A stretch of 64,000 nt of DNA from Rubellimicrobium arenae (GTDB lineage Bacteria > Pseudomonadota > Alphaproteobacteria > Rhodobacterales > Rhodobacteraceae): assembly GCF_017916295.1 (NCBI RefSeq), contig NZ_JAFMSS010000002.1:372001-436000 (forward strand). Reading direction: 5' to 3'. Made by a program: the position numbers and the translations under genes. Positions 43,480 to 54,359 of this stretch are shown in pieces (the first letter of the stretch is position 1; every line of letters starts with the position of its first letter). The notes under the pieces are model-generated. The model worked only from the letters and a program-made list of their open reading frames with translations. It ran no database searches and was not told the origin of the DNA.

Positions 43480-43480
43480 C

Positions 43481-44002
43481 ATGGCCGGATCGCAGACCCA
43501 AGGCCTCGAACGGGGCCGCTTCGACGGGAAGCCCGTCAAGGTTCTCATCGTCGTTGCCCCCTACTACCGCGACATCTCCGATGCGCTGCTCGAAGGGGCG
43601 CGGACCGAGATCGAGGCCTGGGGCGCCACGCACGAGACGGCCGAGGTTCCCGGTGCCCTGGAGATCGCGCCTGCCATCGCCATGGCCGCCCGTCTGGGCG
43701 AGTTCCAGGCCTTCGTGGCCCTGGGCTGCGTGATCCGGGGCGAGACCACCCATTACGATACCGTGGTGGAGGAATCCGCCCATGGCATCACCCTGCTCGG
43801 GCTCCAGGGTCATTGCATCGGCAACGGCATCCTGACCGTCGAGAACGAGGAGCAGGCGCGGGTCCGCGCCAATCCGCAGGACCAGAACAAGGGCGGCGGC
43901 GCTGCGGCGGCGGCGCTCCATCTGGTCCAGCTCTCGCGGCGCTGGACGCGGGCCGAGAAAGGCCTGGGCTTCCTGCGCGATCGGTTGGGAGCCACGGAAT
44001 GA
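43481..44002 (+). CDS. ribH: 6,7-dimethyl-8-ribityllumazine synthase
   Basis: A 173-residue enzyme that condenses 3,4-dihydroxy-2-butanone 4-phosphate with the ribitylamino-pyrimidine to give lumazine, the substrate of RibE. Family blocks are EVPGALEIAPAI, GCVIRGETTHYD (with the conserved His in the ETTHYD motif) and GNGILTVENEEQA. It starts one base after the ribB stop and its own stop overlaps nusB as ATGA, so ribB, ribH and nusB are translationally coupled. Confidence 0.96.
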   Translation: MAGSQTQGLERGRFDGKPVKVLIVVAPYYRDISDALLEGARTEIEAWGATHETAEVPGALEIAPAIAMAARLGEFQAFVALGCVIRGETTHYDTVVEESAHGITLLGLQGHCIGNGILTVENEEQARVRANPQDQNKGGGAAAAALHLVQLSRRWTRAEKGLGFLRDRLGATE

Positions 44003-44463
44003 AGCCCGAGGAAAAGCGCCGGATGCGCTCGGCCGCGCGGTTCTACGCCGTGCAGGCCCTGTTCCAGATGGAAGCGTCGGGCGTCACGGTGGACACCGTG
44101 GCCCGGGAATTCGAGACTCATCGCTTTGGCGAGGTGATGGACGGCGTGGAACTGTCCGAGGGTCATGTGGACCTGTTCCGGAAGATCACGTCCGAAGCGG
44201 TGAACCATCAGGCCCGCATCGACCAGATGACCGACCGGGCGCTGGTCGCGAAATGGCCCATCGATCGCATCGACCCAACGCTTCGCGCGGTGTTCCGGGC
44301 GGCGGGGGCCGAACTGGTCGCCCATGATACCCCGCCGAAGGTGGTCATCACGGAATACCTGAGCATCGCGGACGCCTTCTACCCCGAGGGCCGGGAAAAG
44401 GCCTTCGTGAACGCCGTGCTCGACCACATGGCTCGCGAGGCCCATCCAGAGGCCTTCCGGTAA
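43999..44463 (+). CDS. nusB: Transcription antitermination factor NusB
   Basis: A 154-residue all-helical RNA-binding protein that, with NusE (S10), binds boxA and prevents premature termination in rRNA operons. Family motifs are SAARFYAVQALFQME near the N-terminus, WPIDRIDPTLRAVFRAA and the C-terminal VVITEYLSIADAFYPEGREKAFVNAVLD. The ATG at 43999 overlaps the ribH stop. The ribH-nusB pair is widespread in bacteria. Confidence 0.95.
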   Translation: MKPEEKRRMRSAARFYAVQALFQMEASGVTVDTVAREFETHRFGEVMDGVELSEGHVDLFRKITSEAVNHQARIDQMTDRALVAKWPIDRIDPTLRAVFRAAGAELVAHDTPPKVVITEYLSIADAFYPEGREKAFVNAVLDHMAREAHPEAFR

Positions 44464-44948
44464 GCCGATCCGCCCGAGGCTCCTCCAAACGCGCTCGGGC
44501 CGTCGGGCAGCCTCGGACGACGCGGCGAAGGACCGCGGGCTCGTTCCTATGGAGCGGTGTAGGACGACAGTCGGCGGTTGGATATCCGCCATGCTCCCGA
44601 CCGTCTTGCCCCATGCAAGCCGCAGCCAGAGCGTCTGCCGTCAGGAGAGATCCCTGCCAGTTTGACCGAGCCAGCGCCCCACAGGGCAGCGCTGCCGTCC
44701 GGCAGGAAAGTGGCGGGAACCGCGGCAACCGTGTGGGTGACGTTTCCCGAGGACCTGTGCATACAGGTGGGCGTCAGGTGATCAGGCCAGAACCTGACCA
44801 GAGCCGACTCCCTCGGAGTCATTATAGGCCACTGGAATCGAACCCGTTCACGAGAGGGGCAGAAGCCCGCCGTCGATCAAGGTAGGTGCACCCACCGGGG
44901 GCCGCAAGGGGCCTGACGCCGGGTCGCGTAAGGAACCGGACTCCGCCT
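44464..44948. other. Intergenic region between convergent nusB and ribD
   Basis: About 485 bases. Apart from the hairpin close to nusB and a small GACTCC-CTC-GGAGTC stem at 44806-44820, I see nothing. A tRNA-like string near 44834 does not fold into a tRNA. No convincing frame. Confidence 0.45.
44474..44516 (+). terminator. Possible hairpin terminator after nusB
   Basis: CCGAGGCT and AGCCTCGG are 8-base arms about 10 bases after the nusB stop, with a 27-base GC-rich loop. There is no T-run, so intrinsic termination is uncertain. Confidence 0.35.
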
Positions 44949-46034
44949 TCACTCGCGCACCCAGCGGCTCATGACATCGTCACCGATGGGCCGCAGGTCC
45001 GTCAGGCGGAGGCGCGGTGCATCGGCCAGTCGCTCTGACCCAAGGCGCCCCAGCATCGCCCGGCCCTGGGACCCCAGGGCCATTCCAGCCTGAAAGAGCA
45101 CGAGTTCATCCACGAGGTTGGCCTGCAGGAGACCGGCAGCGACCTGCCCCCCGCCCTCGCAGAAGACTCGCGTGATGCCTTGGCCCGCCAGGACGCCCAA
45201 CGCCGCCCGGAGGTCGAGACCATCCCTCGTGTCCGGGCAGGGCAGGCAGATGGCTCCGGCGGCGTCCCAGGGCCCGGCGTCCGCACCATGGCGATGAAGA
45301 AGCCAGAGCGGGACCGCCCGCGCCGTCCGGGCCAACTGCCCGTCGAGCGGCAGATCCAGGTCGCGGCTCAGAACGACCCGCACAGGGTCAGGTCGCTCGC
45401 CCATGCCACGAACGGTCAGCAGGGGGTCGTCGGCCCGCGCCGTCCCTCCGCCCACCATCACGGCGTCCGATTTCGCCCGGAGCGCATGGACCATGGCACG
45501 CGCGGCCGGTCCGGTGATCCACTGGCTTTCCCCGGTCGCAGTCGCGATGCGACCGTCGAGGGTCGAGGCCAGCTTCAGGGTCACGAAGGGCCGACCCGAT
45601 GTCACGCGCAGAAGGAACCCCGCGTGATCGCGCCTCGCCTCCTCGCCCCGCACTCCCACGGTGACCGCGATTCCGGCCGCCTCCAAGATCGCGATGCCAC
45701 GGCCGGCCACCCGGGGATCGGGATCGCCCGTCGCGACGACCACCCGTGCCACGCCGGCAGCGACCAACGCCTCGGCGCAAGGTGGCGTCCGTCCGTGGTG
45801 GGCACAGGGCTCGAGCGTCACATAGGCCGTCGCGCCGCGCGCGTCGCCGGCTTGGGCCAGGGCCTGCGTTTCCCCGTGCGGCCGCCCGCCATCCGCCGTC
45901 CAGCCACGGCCAAGCACCCGGCCCTCCCGGACGATGACGCATCCCACGGCCGGGTTGGGCCAGACCCGCCCCAGCCCGCGCCGCCCCAGCGCAAGGGCAA
46001 GGGTCATCCAGCGGTCATCCTCTTCGGCCGTCAC
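44949..46034 (-). CDS. ribD: Bifunctional riboflavin deaminase/reductase
   Basis: A 361-residue enzyme that deaminates the GTP-derived pyrimidine and reduces its ribose side chain. The deaminase half (1-145) has the zinc motif HGETQAL and PCAHHGRTPPC. The reductase half follows with KLASTLDGRIATATGESQWITG and CEGGGQVAAGLL. Its ATG overlaps the nrdR stop, giving the standard nrdR-ribD pair, but the pair is inverted relative to ribB-ribH-nusB and separated from them. Confidence 0.95.
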   Translation of the reverse strand: MTAEEDDRWMTLALALGRRGLGRVWPNPAVGCVIVREGRVLGRGWTADGGRPHGETQALAQAGDARGATAYVTLEPCAHHGRTPPCAEALVAAGVARVVVATGDPDPRVAGRGIAILEAAGIAVTVGVRGEEARRDHAGFLLRVTSGRPFVTLKLASTLDGRIATATGESQWITGPAARAMVHALRAKSDAVMVGGGTARADDPLLTVRGMGERPDPVRVVLSRDLDLPLDGQLARTARAVPLWLLHRHGADAGPWDAAGAICLPCPDTRDGLDLRAALGVLAGQGITRVFCEGGGQVAAGLLQANLVDELVLFQAGMALGSQGRAMLGRLGSERLADAPRLRLTDLRPIGDDVMSRWVRE

Positions 46035-46498
46035 GCCTCGGGAGTCTCCTGGGGGCGAAGCTCCGCCATGAACCGGTCGAAGTCGCCGACCGCCTGGAAG
46101 TTCATGTAGACCGAGGCAAAGCGCACATAGGCCACCGTATCGATCCGGGCGAGCGTTTCCATGACGATCTCCCCGATCTGCCGCGAGGAGATGTCCGTTT
46201 CCCCCAGCGACTCGAGCCGCCGCACGATGCCGGACACCATCTGATCGATCCGATCCGGCTCGACGGGACGCTTCTGCAAGGCGATGCGGATCGACCGCTC
46301 CAGCTTGCCCCGATCGAAATCCTCCCGCCGTCCGTTCGCCTTGAGCACCACCAGATCGCGAAGCTGGACCCGTTCATAGGTCGTGAACCGCCCCCCGCAG
46401 GCTGCGCAGAAGCGGCGGCGGCGGATCGCCACATGGTCCTCGGCCGGACGCGAGTCCTTGACCTGGGTGTCGACGTTTCCACAAAAGGGGCAGCGCAT
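46031..46498 (-). CDS. nrdR: Transcriptional repressor NrdR
   Basis: A 155-residue repressor of ribonucleotide reductase genes. The zinc ribbon has Cys3, Cys6, Cys31 and Cys34; the ATP-cone domain (about 48-140) senses ATP/dATP. It starts MRCPFCGNVDTQVKDSRP, nearly identical across bacteria. It binds NrdR boxes upstream of nrd genes, which are not in this window. The first gene of a two-gene unit with ribD. Confidence 0.97.
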   Translation of the reverse strand: MRCPFCGNVDTQVKDSRPAEDHVAIRRRRFCAACGGRFTTYERVQLRDLVVLKANGRREDFDRGKLERSIRIALQKRPVEPDRIDQMVSGIVRRLESLGETDISSRQIGEIVMETLARIDTVAYVRFASVYMNFQAVGDFDRFMAELRPQETPEA

Positions 46499-46611
46499 GG
46501 TCCGGTCTTTGTCCTGTCCTGCGCCGCAGCATAGAAAGCGTGGCAGCCATTGTGTAGTCGGGATTTCTGGCGCCTAGATGATGGGCCCCGTCCCGCATGA
46601 ATACGGTTGGG

Positions 46612-48219
46612 CTACTCGGCCGCCGGGATCACGCGCTGCGGCGCCTCGTTTGCAGGCTCCCGCGCGGCTGCCGCGTCCTCCTCGCTGTCCCCGTCGAACG
46701 CGAGCGCGAGCGACTTGTTGGTCTTGGCCCCGAGCTTCTTGAGCTTTTCAACCTGTCCCACGAGGTTTCCGCTTCCCTTGGTAAGCTGGCCCAGCGCCTT
46801 TTCATGCGCCGCCGTCGCGGTGCCAAGCGCACGCCCCACCGCCGAAAAGCTTTCGATGAAACCGGCCAGCTTGTCGTACAGGAACCCGGCGCGCTCGGCG
46901 ATGCTTTCGGCGTTCTTGTTCCGGTTTTCCACGTCCCAAAGGTGCTTCACCGTCCTGAGCGCCATGAGCAGCGTTGTGGGATAGGCAATGCCGATCCCCC
47001 GCTCCATGGCATAGGTCCCGATGTCGGCCTCGTGCGCCCAGGCGGCGCTGACCGCCCCCTCAATCGGCATGAAGAGAAGGACCCAGTCCACCGCTCCATC
47101 CTCGAGGTTCTGGTAGCCCTTGGACGCCAGTTCGTCGATGCGGGCCTTCACGGCCTTGACGTGATCCCGCAGGTGGCGTCCCCGCTCCTCCTCCGTCTCG
47201 GCCCCGATGGCGGCGGCATAGCTGACCATCGACACCTTGCTGTCGATCACCAGAGCCTTGCCGCCCGGCATCCTCAGGATCACGTCCGGACGGAGCCGGT
47301 CGCCTTCGTCTCCGGTCCGGCTCGACTGGGTGACGAAATCGATGTCCTTCTGGTAGCCCATGTATTCGAGGTAACGCTCGAGCTGCGCTTCGCCCCAGGC
47401 GCCCTGGCGGTGCTTCTCCCCCTTGAGGGCGCGTGCGAGGTTCGTGGCCTCCTGGCTCACCATCTCGGTGCGCGAGGTCAGTTCGCGGATCTGCTCGGTC
47501 AGGACGGCCCGGTCGCGGCCTGCCGACTGGTGGACCTCCCGCAGTTCCAGCTCGAAGCGGCCCACCTGCTCCTTGAAGGGGCTCAGAAGGGCGTTCAGCT
47601 TTTCCTCGTGGGCCCGGGAAAACTCCGACCCGGTCTCGCGCAGGGTCCGGCCCGCGAGATCGCGGAACTCGCGTGTCATCTCCTCGCGGATGGCTTTCAG
47701 GGACTCCACCTCGCGCGCGGCCGAGATCAGCTTGCCGTCCGTGTCGGCCCGAAGGGCCGCGTGATCGGCCTTGAGCCGCGTATGCTCGTCCTGGGTGTCC
47801 TGAAGGAGCCGTCGCACGGCAGCGACGTCCTCGCGCAGGCCGCGCTCCACCGCCTCAAGGCGCGAGACCGCCTCGTTGGCCTTGGCACAGCGCGACTCCG
47901 CATCGGCGCAGCGCGTCTCGGCGTCGCGGTGGGTCTGCCGCAGCGCCTCGACCTCGCGGGCGATGTCGCGAAGGCGGTGGTCGCGATCATCGACCAGCCG
48001 GACCTGCGCCTCGAGTTGCGCCCGCGCCACCTCGGACGAGGTGCGGGCCTGCTCCAGCTGGCGCAGCGCGGCCTCTCCTTCGGCTCGAAGCCGGCTCACC
48101 TCCGCCTTGGCGCCCCGGGCCCGAAGCATCGCAGCGCCGGCCAGCACGAACAAAGCCACGGAGACGATCAGGCTCAGGGTCTGGATGTTCAACGGCTCAA
48201 CTCCGACGGTTCGCCCCAT
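46612..48219 (-). CDS. rmuC: DNA recombination protein RmuC homologue
   Basis: A 535-residue protein with an N-terminal membrane helix (about 15-33), a long coiled coil (about 38-240) and a PD-(D/E)xK-type nuclease-like domain (LRPDVILRMPGGKALVIDSKVS, the DSK motif). E. coli RmuC limits inversion at short repeats. The start is either the ATG at 48219 or a TTG at 48192, which has a better GGAG site; I keep the ATG. The tail is acidic. It is a single gene between nrdR and the hydrolase. Confidence 0.88.
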   Translation of the reverse strand: MGRTVGVEPLNIQTLSLIVSVALFVLAGAAMLRARGAKAEVSRLRAEGEAALRQLEQARTSSEVARAQLEAQVRLVDDRDHRLRDIAREVEALRQTHRDAETRCADAESRCAKANEAVSRLEAVERGLREDVAAVRRLLQDTQDEHTRLKADHAALRADTDGKLISAAREVESLKAIREEMTREFRDLAGRTLRETGSEFSRAHEEKLNALLSPFKEQVGRFELELREVHQSAGRDRAVLTEQIRELTSRTEMVSQEATNLARALKGEKHRQGAWGEAQLERYLEYMGYQKDIDFVTQSSRTGDEGDRLRPDVILRMPGGKALVIDSKVSMVSYAAAIGAETEEERGRHLRDHVKAVKARIDELASKGYQNLEDGAVDWVLLFMPIEGAVSAAWAHEADIGTYAMERGIGIAYPTTLLMALRTVKHLWDVENRNKNAESIAERAGFLYDKLAGFIESFSAVGRALGTATAAHEKALGQLTKGSGNLVGQVEKLKKLGAKTNKSLALAFDGDSEEDAAAAREPANEAPQRVIPAAE

Positions 48220-48393
48220 GATCGCAACCGGGGGGTCGGGGTCAAGCGCCGGTTGGGAAACAACCGCCCGACACGCGTCGGCGCAACGCCGCGCGTCGCG
48301 GGACCGAACCGCCGCCAGTAACCCAGGCCGGGTGGAAGCGGACCGAGCCCTTTCTAATCTATTGGCCCAAGAACAGCGCCAGGGAGGCCGACC

Positions 48394-49317
48394 ATGACAC
48401 GACTGACCGCCAGCGATTTCTCGCCGCAGCTTCTCGAGCTCTACGACGGCTACGCCCACGGCCGCATCACCAAGCGCGAGTTCCTCGACCGCGCCGCGGG
48501 TTTCGCTATAGGCGGGATGACCGCGCCGGCCCTCCTTGCGGCAATGAGCCCGAACTACGCGCTCGCCCAGCAGGTCGAGTTCACCGATCCGGAGATCCTG
48601 CCCGAATACGTGACCTACGATTCGCCGGACGGCACGGGTGACGTCAGAGCCTATCTCGTTCGACCCGCCACCCCAAAGGAGGGTGCGCAGCCGGGCCCCG
48701 AGGACGCTGGCGCAGGTCCCTTTCCCGCCGTGGTCGTCGTGCACGAGAACCGCGGCCTCAACCCTTACATCGAGGACGTCGCACGCCGCCTCGGCAAGGC
48801 CGGGTTCCTTGCACTTGCGCCCGATGGCCTGAGCTCCGTGGGCGGCTACCCGGGCAATGACGAGGAGGGGCGCGCGCTTCAGCAGCAGGTCGATCCCGAA
48901 CGGCTCATGAATGATTTCCTGCGTGCCGTGGACTGGTTGCGTGGCCACGAATTGTCGACCGGGAATGTCGGGATCGTGGGGTTCTGCTACGGGGGTGGCG
49001 TCTGCAATGCCGCAGCGGTCGCGATTCCCGAGCTCAAGGCCGCCGTGCCCTTCTATGGCCGCCAGCCCGACCCGGCGGATGTGCCGCGCATCAACGCGCC
49101 GCTCCTGATCCATTACGCCGAGCTCGACACGCGCATCAACGAAGGCTGGCCCGCCTATGAGGAGGCTCTCAAGGCCAATGGCAAGACCTACGAGGCCCAC
49201 ATCTATCCCGGCGTGAACCACGGCTTCCACAACGACTCGACGCCCCGCTACGACGCCGAAGCCGCCGAGCTGGCCTGGAGCCGTACGCTCGACTGGTTCC
49301 GCCGCTATCTGGCCTGA
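48394..49317 (+). CDS. Dienelactone hydrolase family protein
   Basis: A 307-residue alpha/beta hydrolase. An N-terminal extension of about 60 residues includes a hydrophobic glycine-rich segment (GFAIGGMTAPALLAAM) that resembles an export signal, although the twin-arginine motif is absent. The catalytic triad is Cys198 in GFCYGGG, Asp245 in AELDTRI and His276 in GVNHGFH. The cysteine nucleophile is typical of dienelactone hydrolases. The physiological ester is unknown; no aromatic catabolism genes are near. Confidence 0.88.
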   Translation: MTRLTASDFSPQLLELYDGYAHGRITKREFLDRAAGFAIGGMTAPALLAAMSPNYALAQQVEFTDPEILPEYVTYDSPDGTGDVRAYLVRPATPKEGAQPGPEDAGAGPFPAVVVVHENRGLNPYIEDVARRLGKAGFLALAPDGLSSVGGYPGNDEEGRALQQQVDPERLMNDFLRAVDWLRGHELSTGNVGIVGFCYGGGVCNAAAVAIPELKAAVPFYGRQPDPADVPRINAPLLIHYAELDTRINEGWPAYEEALKANGKTYEAHIYPGVNHGFHNDSTPRYDAEAAELAWSRTLDWFRRYLA

Positions 49318-49322
49318 GCCGG

Positions 49323-49586
49323 TCAGGTCCTCTCGGCCCGGGACGGACCTCGGCCACCATCGCGTCGCGTGGCGCGGGACCATCCGACGATGACGCCCGC
49401 GACCATCCCGACCGCGATGCCCAGAAGCATCGAGAGTGCCACGACATACCCGGAATATCCTTCGAACCCGGAGGTGGCCGCCCCTTCCGTATAGACCAGC
49501 CCCGCCACCAGTCCGGCGAGGCCACCGGCCATCGCCCCGAGGAGGGCACCCAGAAAAGCGAAGCCGACCTTACGACCAAGAGCCAT
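49323..49586 (-). CDS. Small glycine-rich membrane protein
   Basis: An 87-residue protein with two predicted membrane helices: residues about 8-31, a glycine-zipper (GALLGAMAGGLAGLVAG), and 46-69, joined by a short loop TEGAATSGFEGYSG. The C-terminus is basic and polar. I do not recognise a family. It ends 5 bases from the convergent hydrolase gene, and a ribosome-site-like GGACC only partly supports the start. Hypothetical. Confidence 0.6.
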   Translation of the reverse strand: MALGRKVGFAFLGALLGAMAGGLAGLVAGLVYTEGAATSGFEGYSGYVVALSMLLGIAVGMVAGVIVGWSRATRRDGGRGPSRAERT

Positions 49587-49660
49587 GCGGTCCTCCAGCG
49601 TTCTGTCCGGTACGCCAATGAACGGCCGCCAGTCCGACCGGGCGCCATCGTTCCACCGGG

Positions 49661-49688
49661 TAATAAAAAGGCGCCCCTTGGGGCGCCT
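49661..49688 (-). terminator. Rho-independent terminator of rpoD
   Basis: On the minus strand, AGGCGCCCC-AA-GGGGCGCCT is followed by TTTTTATTA. It lies 8 bases after the rpoD stop codon. The stem is perfect and the T-run is clear: the best intrinsic terminator in the window. Confidence 0.9.
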
Positions 49689-49695
49689 CTCGGTG

Positions 49696-51681
<1,986 letters not shown>

Positions 51682-51705
51682 TGGGAGCTCCCTCGGGTCC
51701 GGGGT

Positions 51706-51764
51706 GATTCGGGTGATTCGTCGGGTCTGGCGTCTTGCGAATCAATCGAGGTCTCGGGTGATTC
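51706..51764. promoter_or_regulatory. Four GANTC sites in the rpoD upstream region
   Basis: GATTC at 51706, 51715 and 51760 and GAATC at 51739, all within 59 bases. Three lie in the 9-base repeat GGTGATTCG (51703, 51712, 51757), and the fourth is an inverted TGATTCG. GANTC is the target of the cell-cycle methylase CcrM in alphaproteobacteria. The sites lie 25-83 bases upstream of the rpoD start, where its promoter or leader must be. Confidence 0.7.
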
Positions 51765-51823
51765 GCAATCGCCATATAGTCAGTTTTCAAAGCCCTGCCA
51801 CATGGGGCGGAACCTCTGCCACG

Positions 51824-53764
51824 TCAAGCGCGTGTGCCGCGCCCGCCCCGGCTGTAGTCGATGCCGGAAAAGGTACGGTCGGCCCGCTCCTTCTCCTCCT
51901 TGTCGAGGGCCACGCCGTTGGGCGCCAGGAACACCTCCCGGGTGTCCTCGGTCTCCTTGCGGCGGGTCACGTCCACCTCGGCGGCGGCCTGGCCCAGGCG
52001 ACGGGTCAGCCATTCGTCGGCCGTTCCGTCGATGTCCTCCAGAGCTTCCTCGATGGCAGCCGCATGGCTGCGACGCGCGGCAAGCTTGGCCAGCACCTCG
52101 GCCAGATCGAGGCGCGCCGCCTCGGCCTCCCCCGGGCGGCGCACGGCGAGGATGTGGGCAGCGGCAAAGAGCCTTTCAAGACGCTCGCCCCCCAGCTCGG
52201 TCGAGAGCGCGGCCTGCAGGTCTGACGCATCGGCATGCCGCAGGATCGCGTCCCTCAGCGCCCCCTGCGAAAGGTCGGGGCAGTCCATCATCTCGATCTC
52301 GTGGGCAAAGGCCGGGATCAGGGCAGGCGTCGCGATCAGAAGAGCCAGCACCACCTCCCGAAGCTGGTCGTCGGGCGACATCGCCCCCAGCGCAAGAGCC
52401 GAGGCGCGGGCCGAGGGCGTCGGCTGGGCAGGGGCGTTCTTGCCCCGGAACTCCCGCCGCTCGAACGGCCGCGAGGATCGCGGCTTCTGGCCCCAGAGCT
52501 CATAGCGGAGCTGCTTGATCTCCTCGCCGTAATGATGGCGGATCGAGGGGTCCTTGATCCCGGCGATGGCCGCCCGCAGCGACTTGTCCAGCGCGGCCTT
52601 GCGCTCCGGGCTGTCAAAGACCTTCCCCTCGGTCTCCCGCTGCCACAAAAGGCGCACCATCGGCTGCGCGGCGTCCAGCACCGCCTGCATCGCGCCCGCG
52701 CCCTTGGCCTTGATCAGCTCGTCCGGGTCCTGCCCGCCGGGCAGCAGGGCAAAGCGCAGGCCCTTCCCGGCCTCCAGCCGCGGCAGCGCGAGGTCGATCA
52801 CCCGCATCGCCGCCCGCACGCCCGCCGTGTCGCCATCCAGCGCCAGCACCGGCTCGTCCGAGATGCGCCACAGCAAGCCCAGCTGATCCTCGGTGATCGC
52901 GGTGCCCAAGGGGGCCACGGCGCCGCCGAACCCCGCCTCCGACAGCGCGATCACATCCATGTAGCCCTCGGCCACGATCAGCGTCGCGCCCTTGCCGCAG
53001 GCCTCCCGCGCGGGGCCGTGGTTGAAGAGGTTCCGCCCCTTGTCGAACAGCGGCGTCTGCGGCGAATTGAGGTACTTGGCCCGCGCGTTCGGGTCCATCG
53101 ACCGGCCGCCCAGCGCGATCGCCCGCCCCCGCGCGTCGCGGATCGGAAAGATGATCCGCCCCCAGAACCGGTCGTAGGTGCCGCCCTGCCCCTCGCCGGT
53201 GAGCCCCGTCTCCAGCAGCAGGTCGTCCGTCGCGCCCTTGGCCTTGAGCGCGCGGGCCAGCCCGTGCCGGTCCTCGCCGGCCCAGCCGATCTCCCAGCGC
53301 TTCTGCGCCGCCTCGCTCAGGCCTCGCCTGGCGAGGTAGGCTCGCGCGTCCTCGGCGCCCCGCGTGCCCAGTTGCAGGCGGTAATGCTGGACCGCCATCT
53401 CCATGACCTCGGCCAGCCGGGTGTTGCGCGACACCTTCTCGGCGGCGCGGGGATCCTGCGCGGGCATCTGCAGCCCGGCCTCGCGCGCGAGGATCTCGAT
53501 GGCCTCGATGAAGGGCACGTTCTCGGTCTTCTGGACGAACGAGATGGCGTCGCCCTTCTCGTGGCAGCCGAAGCAGTAATAGAATCCCTTGCGGTCATCG
53601 ACGTGGAACGACGCCGACTTCTCCTGATGGAAGGGGCACGGCGCCCAGAAATCGCCCTTGGCCTGGTTCGACTTGCGCTGGTCCCACGTGACCTTCCGCC
53701 CCACCACCCGGGCCAGGGGCAGGCGATTGCGAAGCTCTTCGAGGAAACCGGGAGGCAGACTCAT
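51824..53764 (-). CDS. dnaG: DNA primase
   Basis: A 646-residue primase that makes RNA primers at the replication fork. The zinc-binding domain is CPFHQEKSASFHV plus CFGCHEKGD, the catalytic core has the TOPRIM motifs VAEGYMDVI and LALDGDTAG, and the C-terminal helicase-binding domain follows about residue 440. Length is normal. The ATG at 53764 starts the common MSLPPGFLEELR; an upstream frame start adds seven residues. It is upstream of rpoD on the same strand, the usual dnaG-rpoD pair. Confidence 0.97.
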   Translation of the reverse strand: MSLPPGFLEELRNRLPLARVVGRKVTWDQRKSNQAKGDFWAPCPFHQEKSASFHVDDRKGFYYCFGCHEKGDAISFVQKTENVPFIEAIEILAREAGLQMPAQDPRAAEKVSRNTRLAEVMEMAVQHYRLQLGTRGAEDARAYLARRGLSEAAQKRWEIGWAGEDRHGLARALKAKGATDDLLLETGLTGEGQGGTYDRFWGRIIFPIRDARGRAIALGGRSMDPNARAKYLNSPQTPLFDKGRNLFNHGPAREACGKGATLIVAEGYMDVIALSEAGFGGAVAPLGTAITEDQLGLLWRISDEPVLALDGDTAGVRAAMRVIDLALPRLEAGKGLRFALLPGGQDPDELIKAKGAGAMQAVLDAAQPMVRLLWQRETEGKVFDSPERKAALDKSLRAAIAGIKDPSIRHHYGEEIKQLRYELWGQKPRSSRPFERREFRGKNAPAQPTPSARASALALGAMSPDDQLREVVLALLIATPALIPAFAHEIEMMDCPDLSQGALRDAILRHADASDLQAALSTELGGERLERLFAAAHILAVRRPGEAEAARLDLAEVLAKLAARRSHAAAIEEALEDIDGTADEWLTRRLGQAAAEVDVTRRKETEDTREVFLAPNGVALDKEEKERADRTFSGIDYSRGGRGTRA

Positions 53765-53827
53765 GGCGGAGGACTCCTCTGCCACAAGGATTCCCGATCC
53801 GTCCAGCGCGCACCAGCCCGATGACGA

Positions 53828-54283
53828 TCAACTTCCGCGACGCGCGGCAAAGAAATCGCGCAGCAGGGCGGCGGACTCCGCTGCGCCGATCCCTTCGTAC
53901 ACCTCGGGGCCATGATGCGCCTGCGGATGGGAATAGATCCGCGGGCCGTGCCGCACCCCGCCCGACTTCGGGTCCTCGGCCCCGAAATAAAGCCGCCCGA
54001 TCCGCGCGAACCCGATGGCAGCCGCGCACATCGGACAGGGCTCGAGCGTGACCCAGAGGGAATGTCCCACCAGCCGTTCGCTGCCCCGTGCCGCGCAGGC
54101 CATGCGCAGCGCCAGCATCTCGGCATGGGCCGTGGGGTCGTTCAGCTCCCGCGTGCGGTTGCCGGCCAAGGCCACGACCCGACCGTCCGGCCCCACCACG
54201 ACGGCCCCGACCGGAACCTCGTTCCGGAGGCCAGCGGCCCGCGCTTCGGAGAGGGCGGCCCCCATATGGCTCACGAAAGACAT
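53828..54283 (-). CDS. tadA: tRNA-specific adenosine deaminase
   Basis: A 151-residue enzyme converting A34 to inosine in tRNA-Arg(ACG). Zinc ligands and catalysis: His53 and Glu55 in HAEMLAL, Cys83 and Cys86 in PCPMCAAAI. The family N-terminus and the FGAEDPKSGGV loop are present. It is divergent from the pseudouridine synthase gene with a 76-base gap, so two RNA-modifying enzymes may share a promoter region. Confidence 0.94.
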   Translation of the reverse strand: MSFVSHMGAALSEARAAGLRNEVPVGAVVVGPDGRVVALAGNRTRELNDPTAHAEMLALRMACAARGSERLVGHSLWVTLEPCPMCAAAIGFARIGRLYFGAEDPKSGGVRHGPRIYSHPQAHHGPEVYEGIGAAESAALLRDFFAARRGS

Positions 54284-54359
54284 GGCGCTTCGTCGCAGGC
54301 CCCCTACCCTCTAGCAACCCCCTCTAGCGGGAGCGGATCATTAGCGTTATGGGCGGCCG

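Noticed and set aside
44821..44880. tRNA-like string with a TTCGATTC T-loop on the minus strand
   Set aside because: The flanks do not form a T-stem or acceptor stem, and no anticodon arm or CCA is found.
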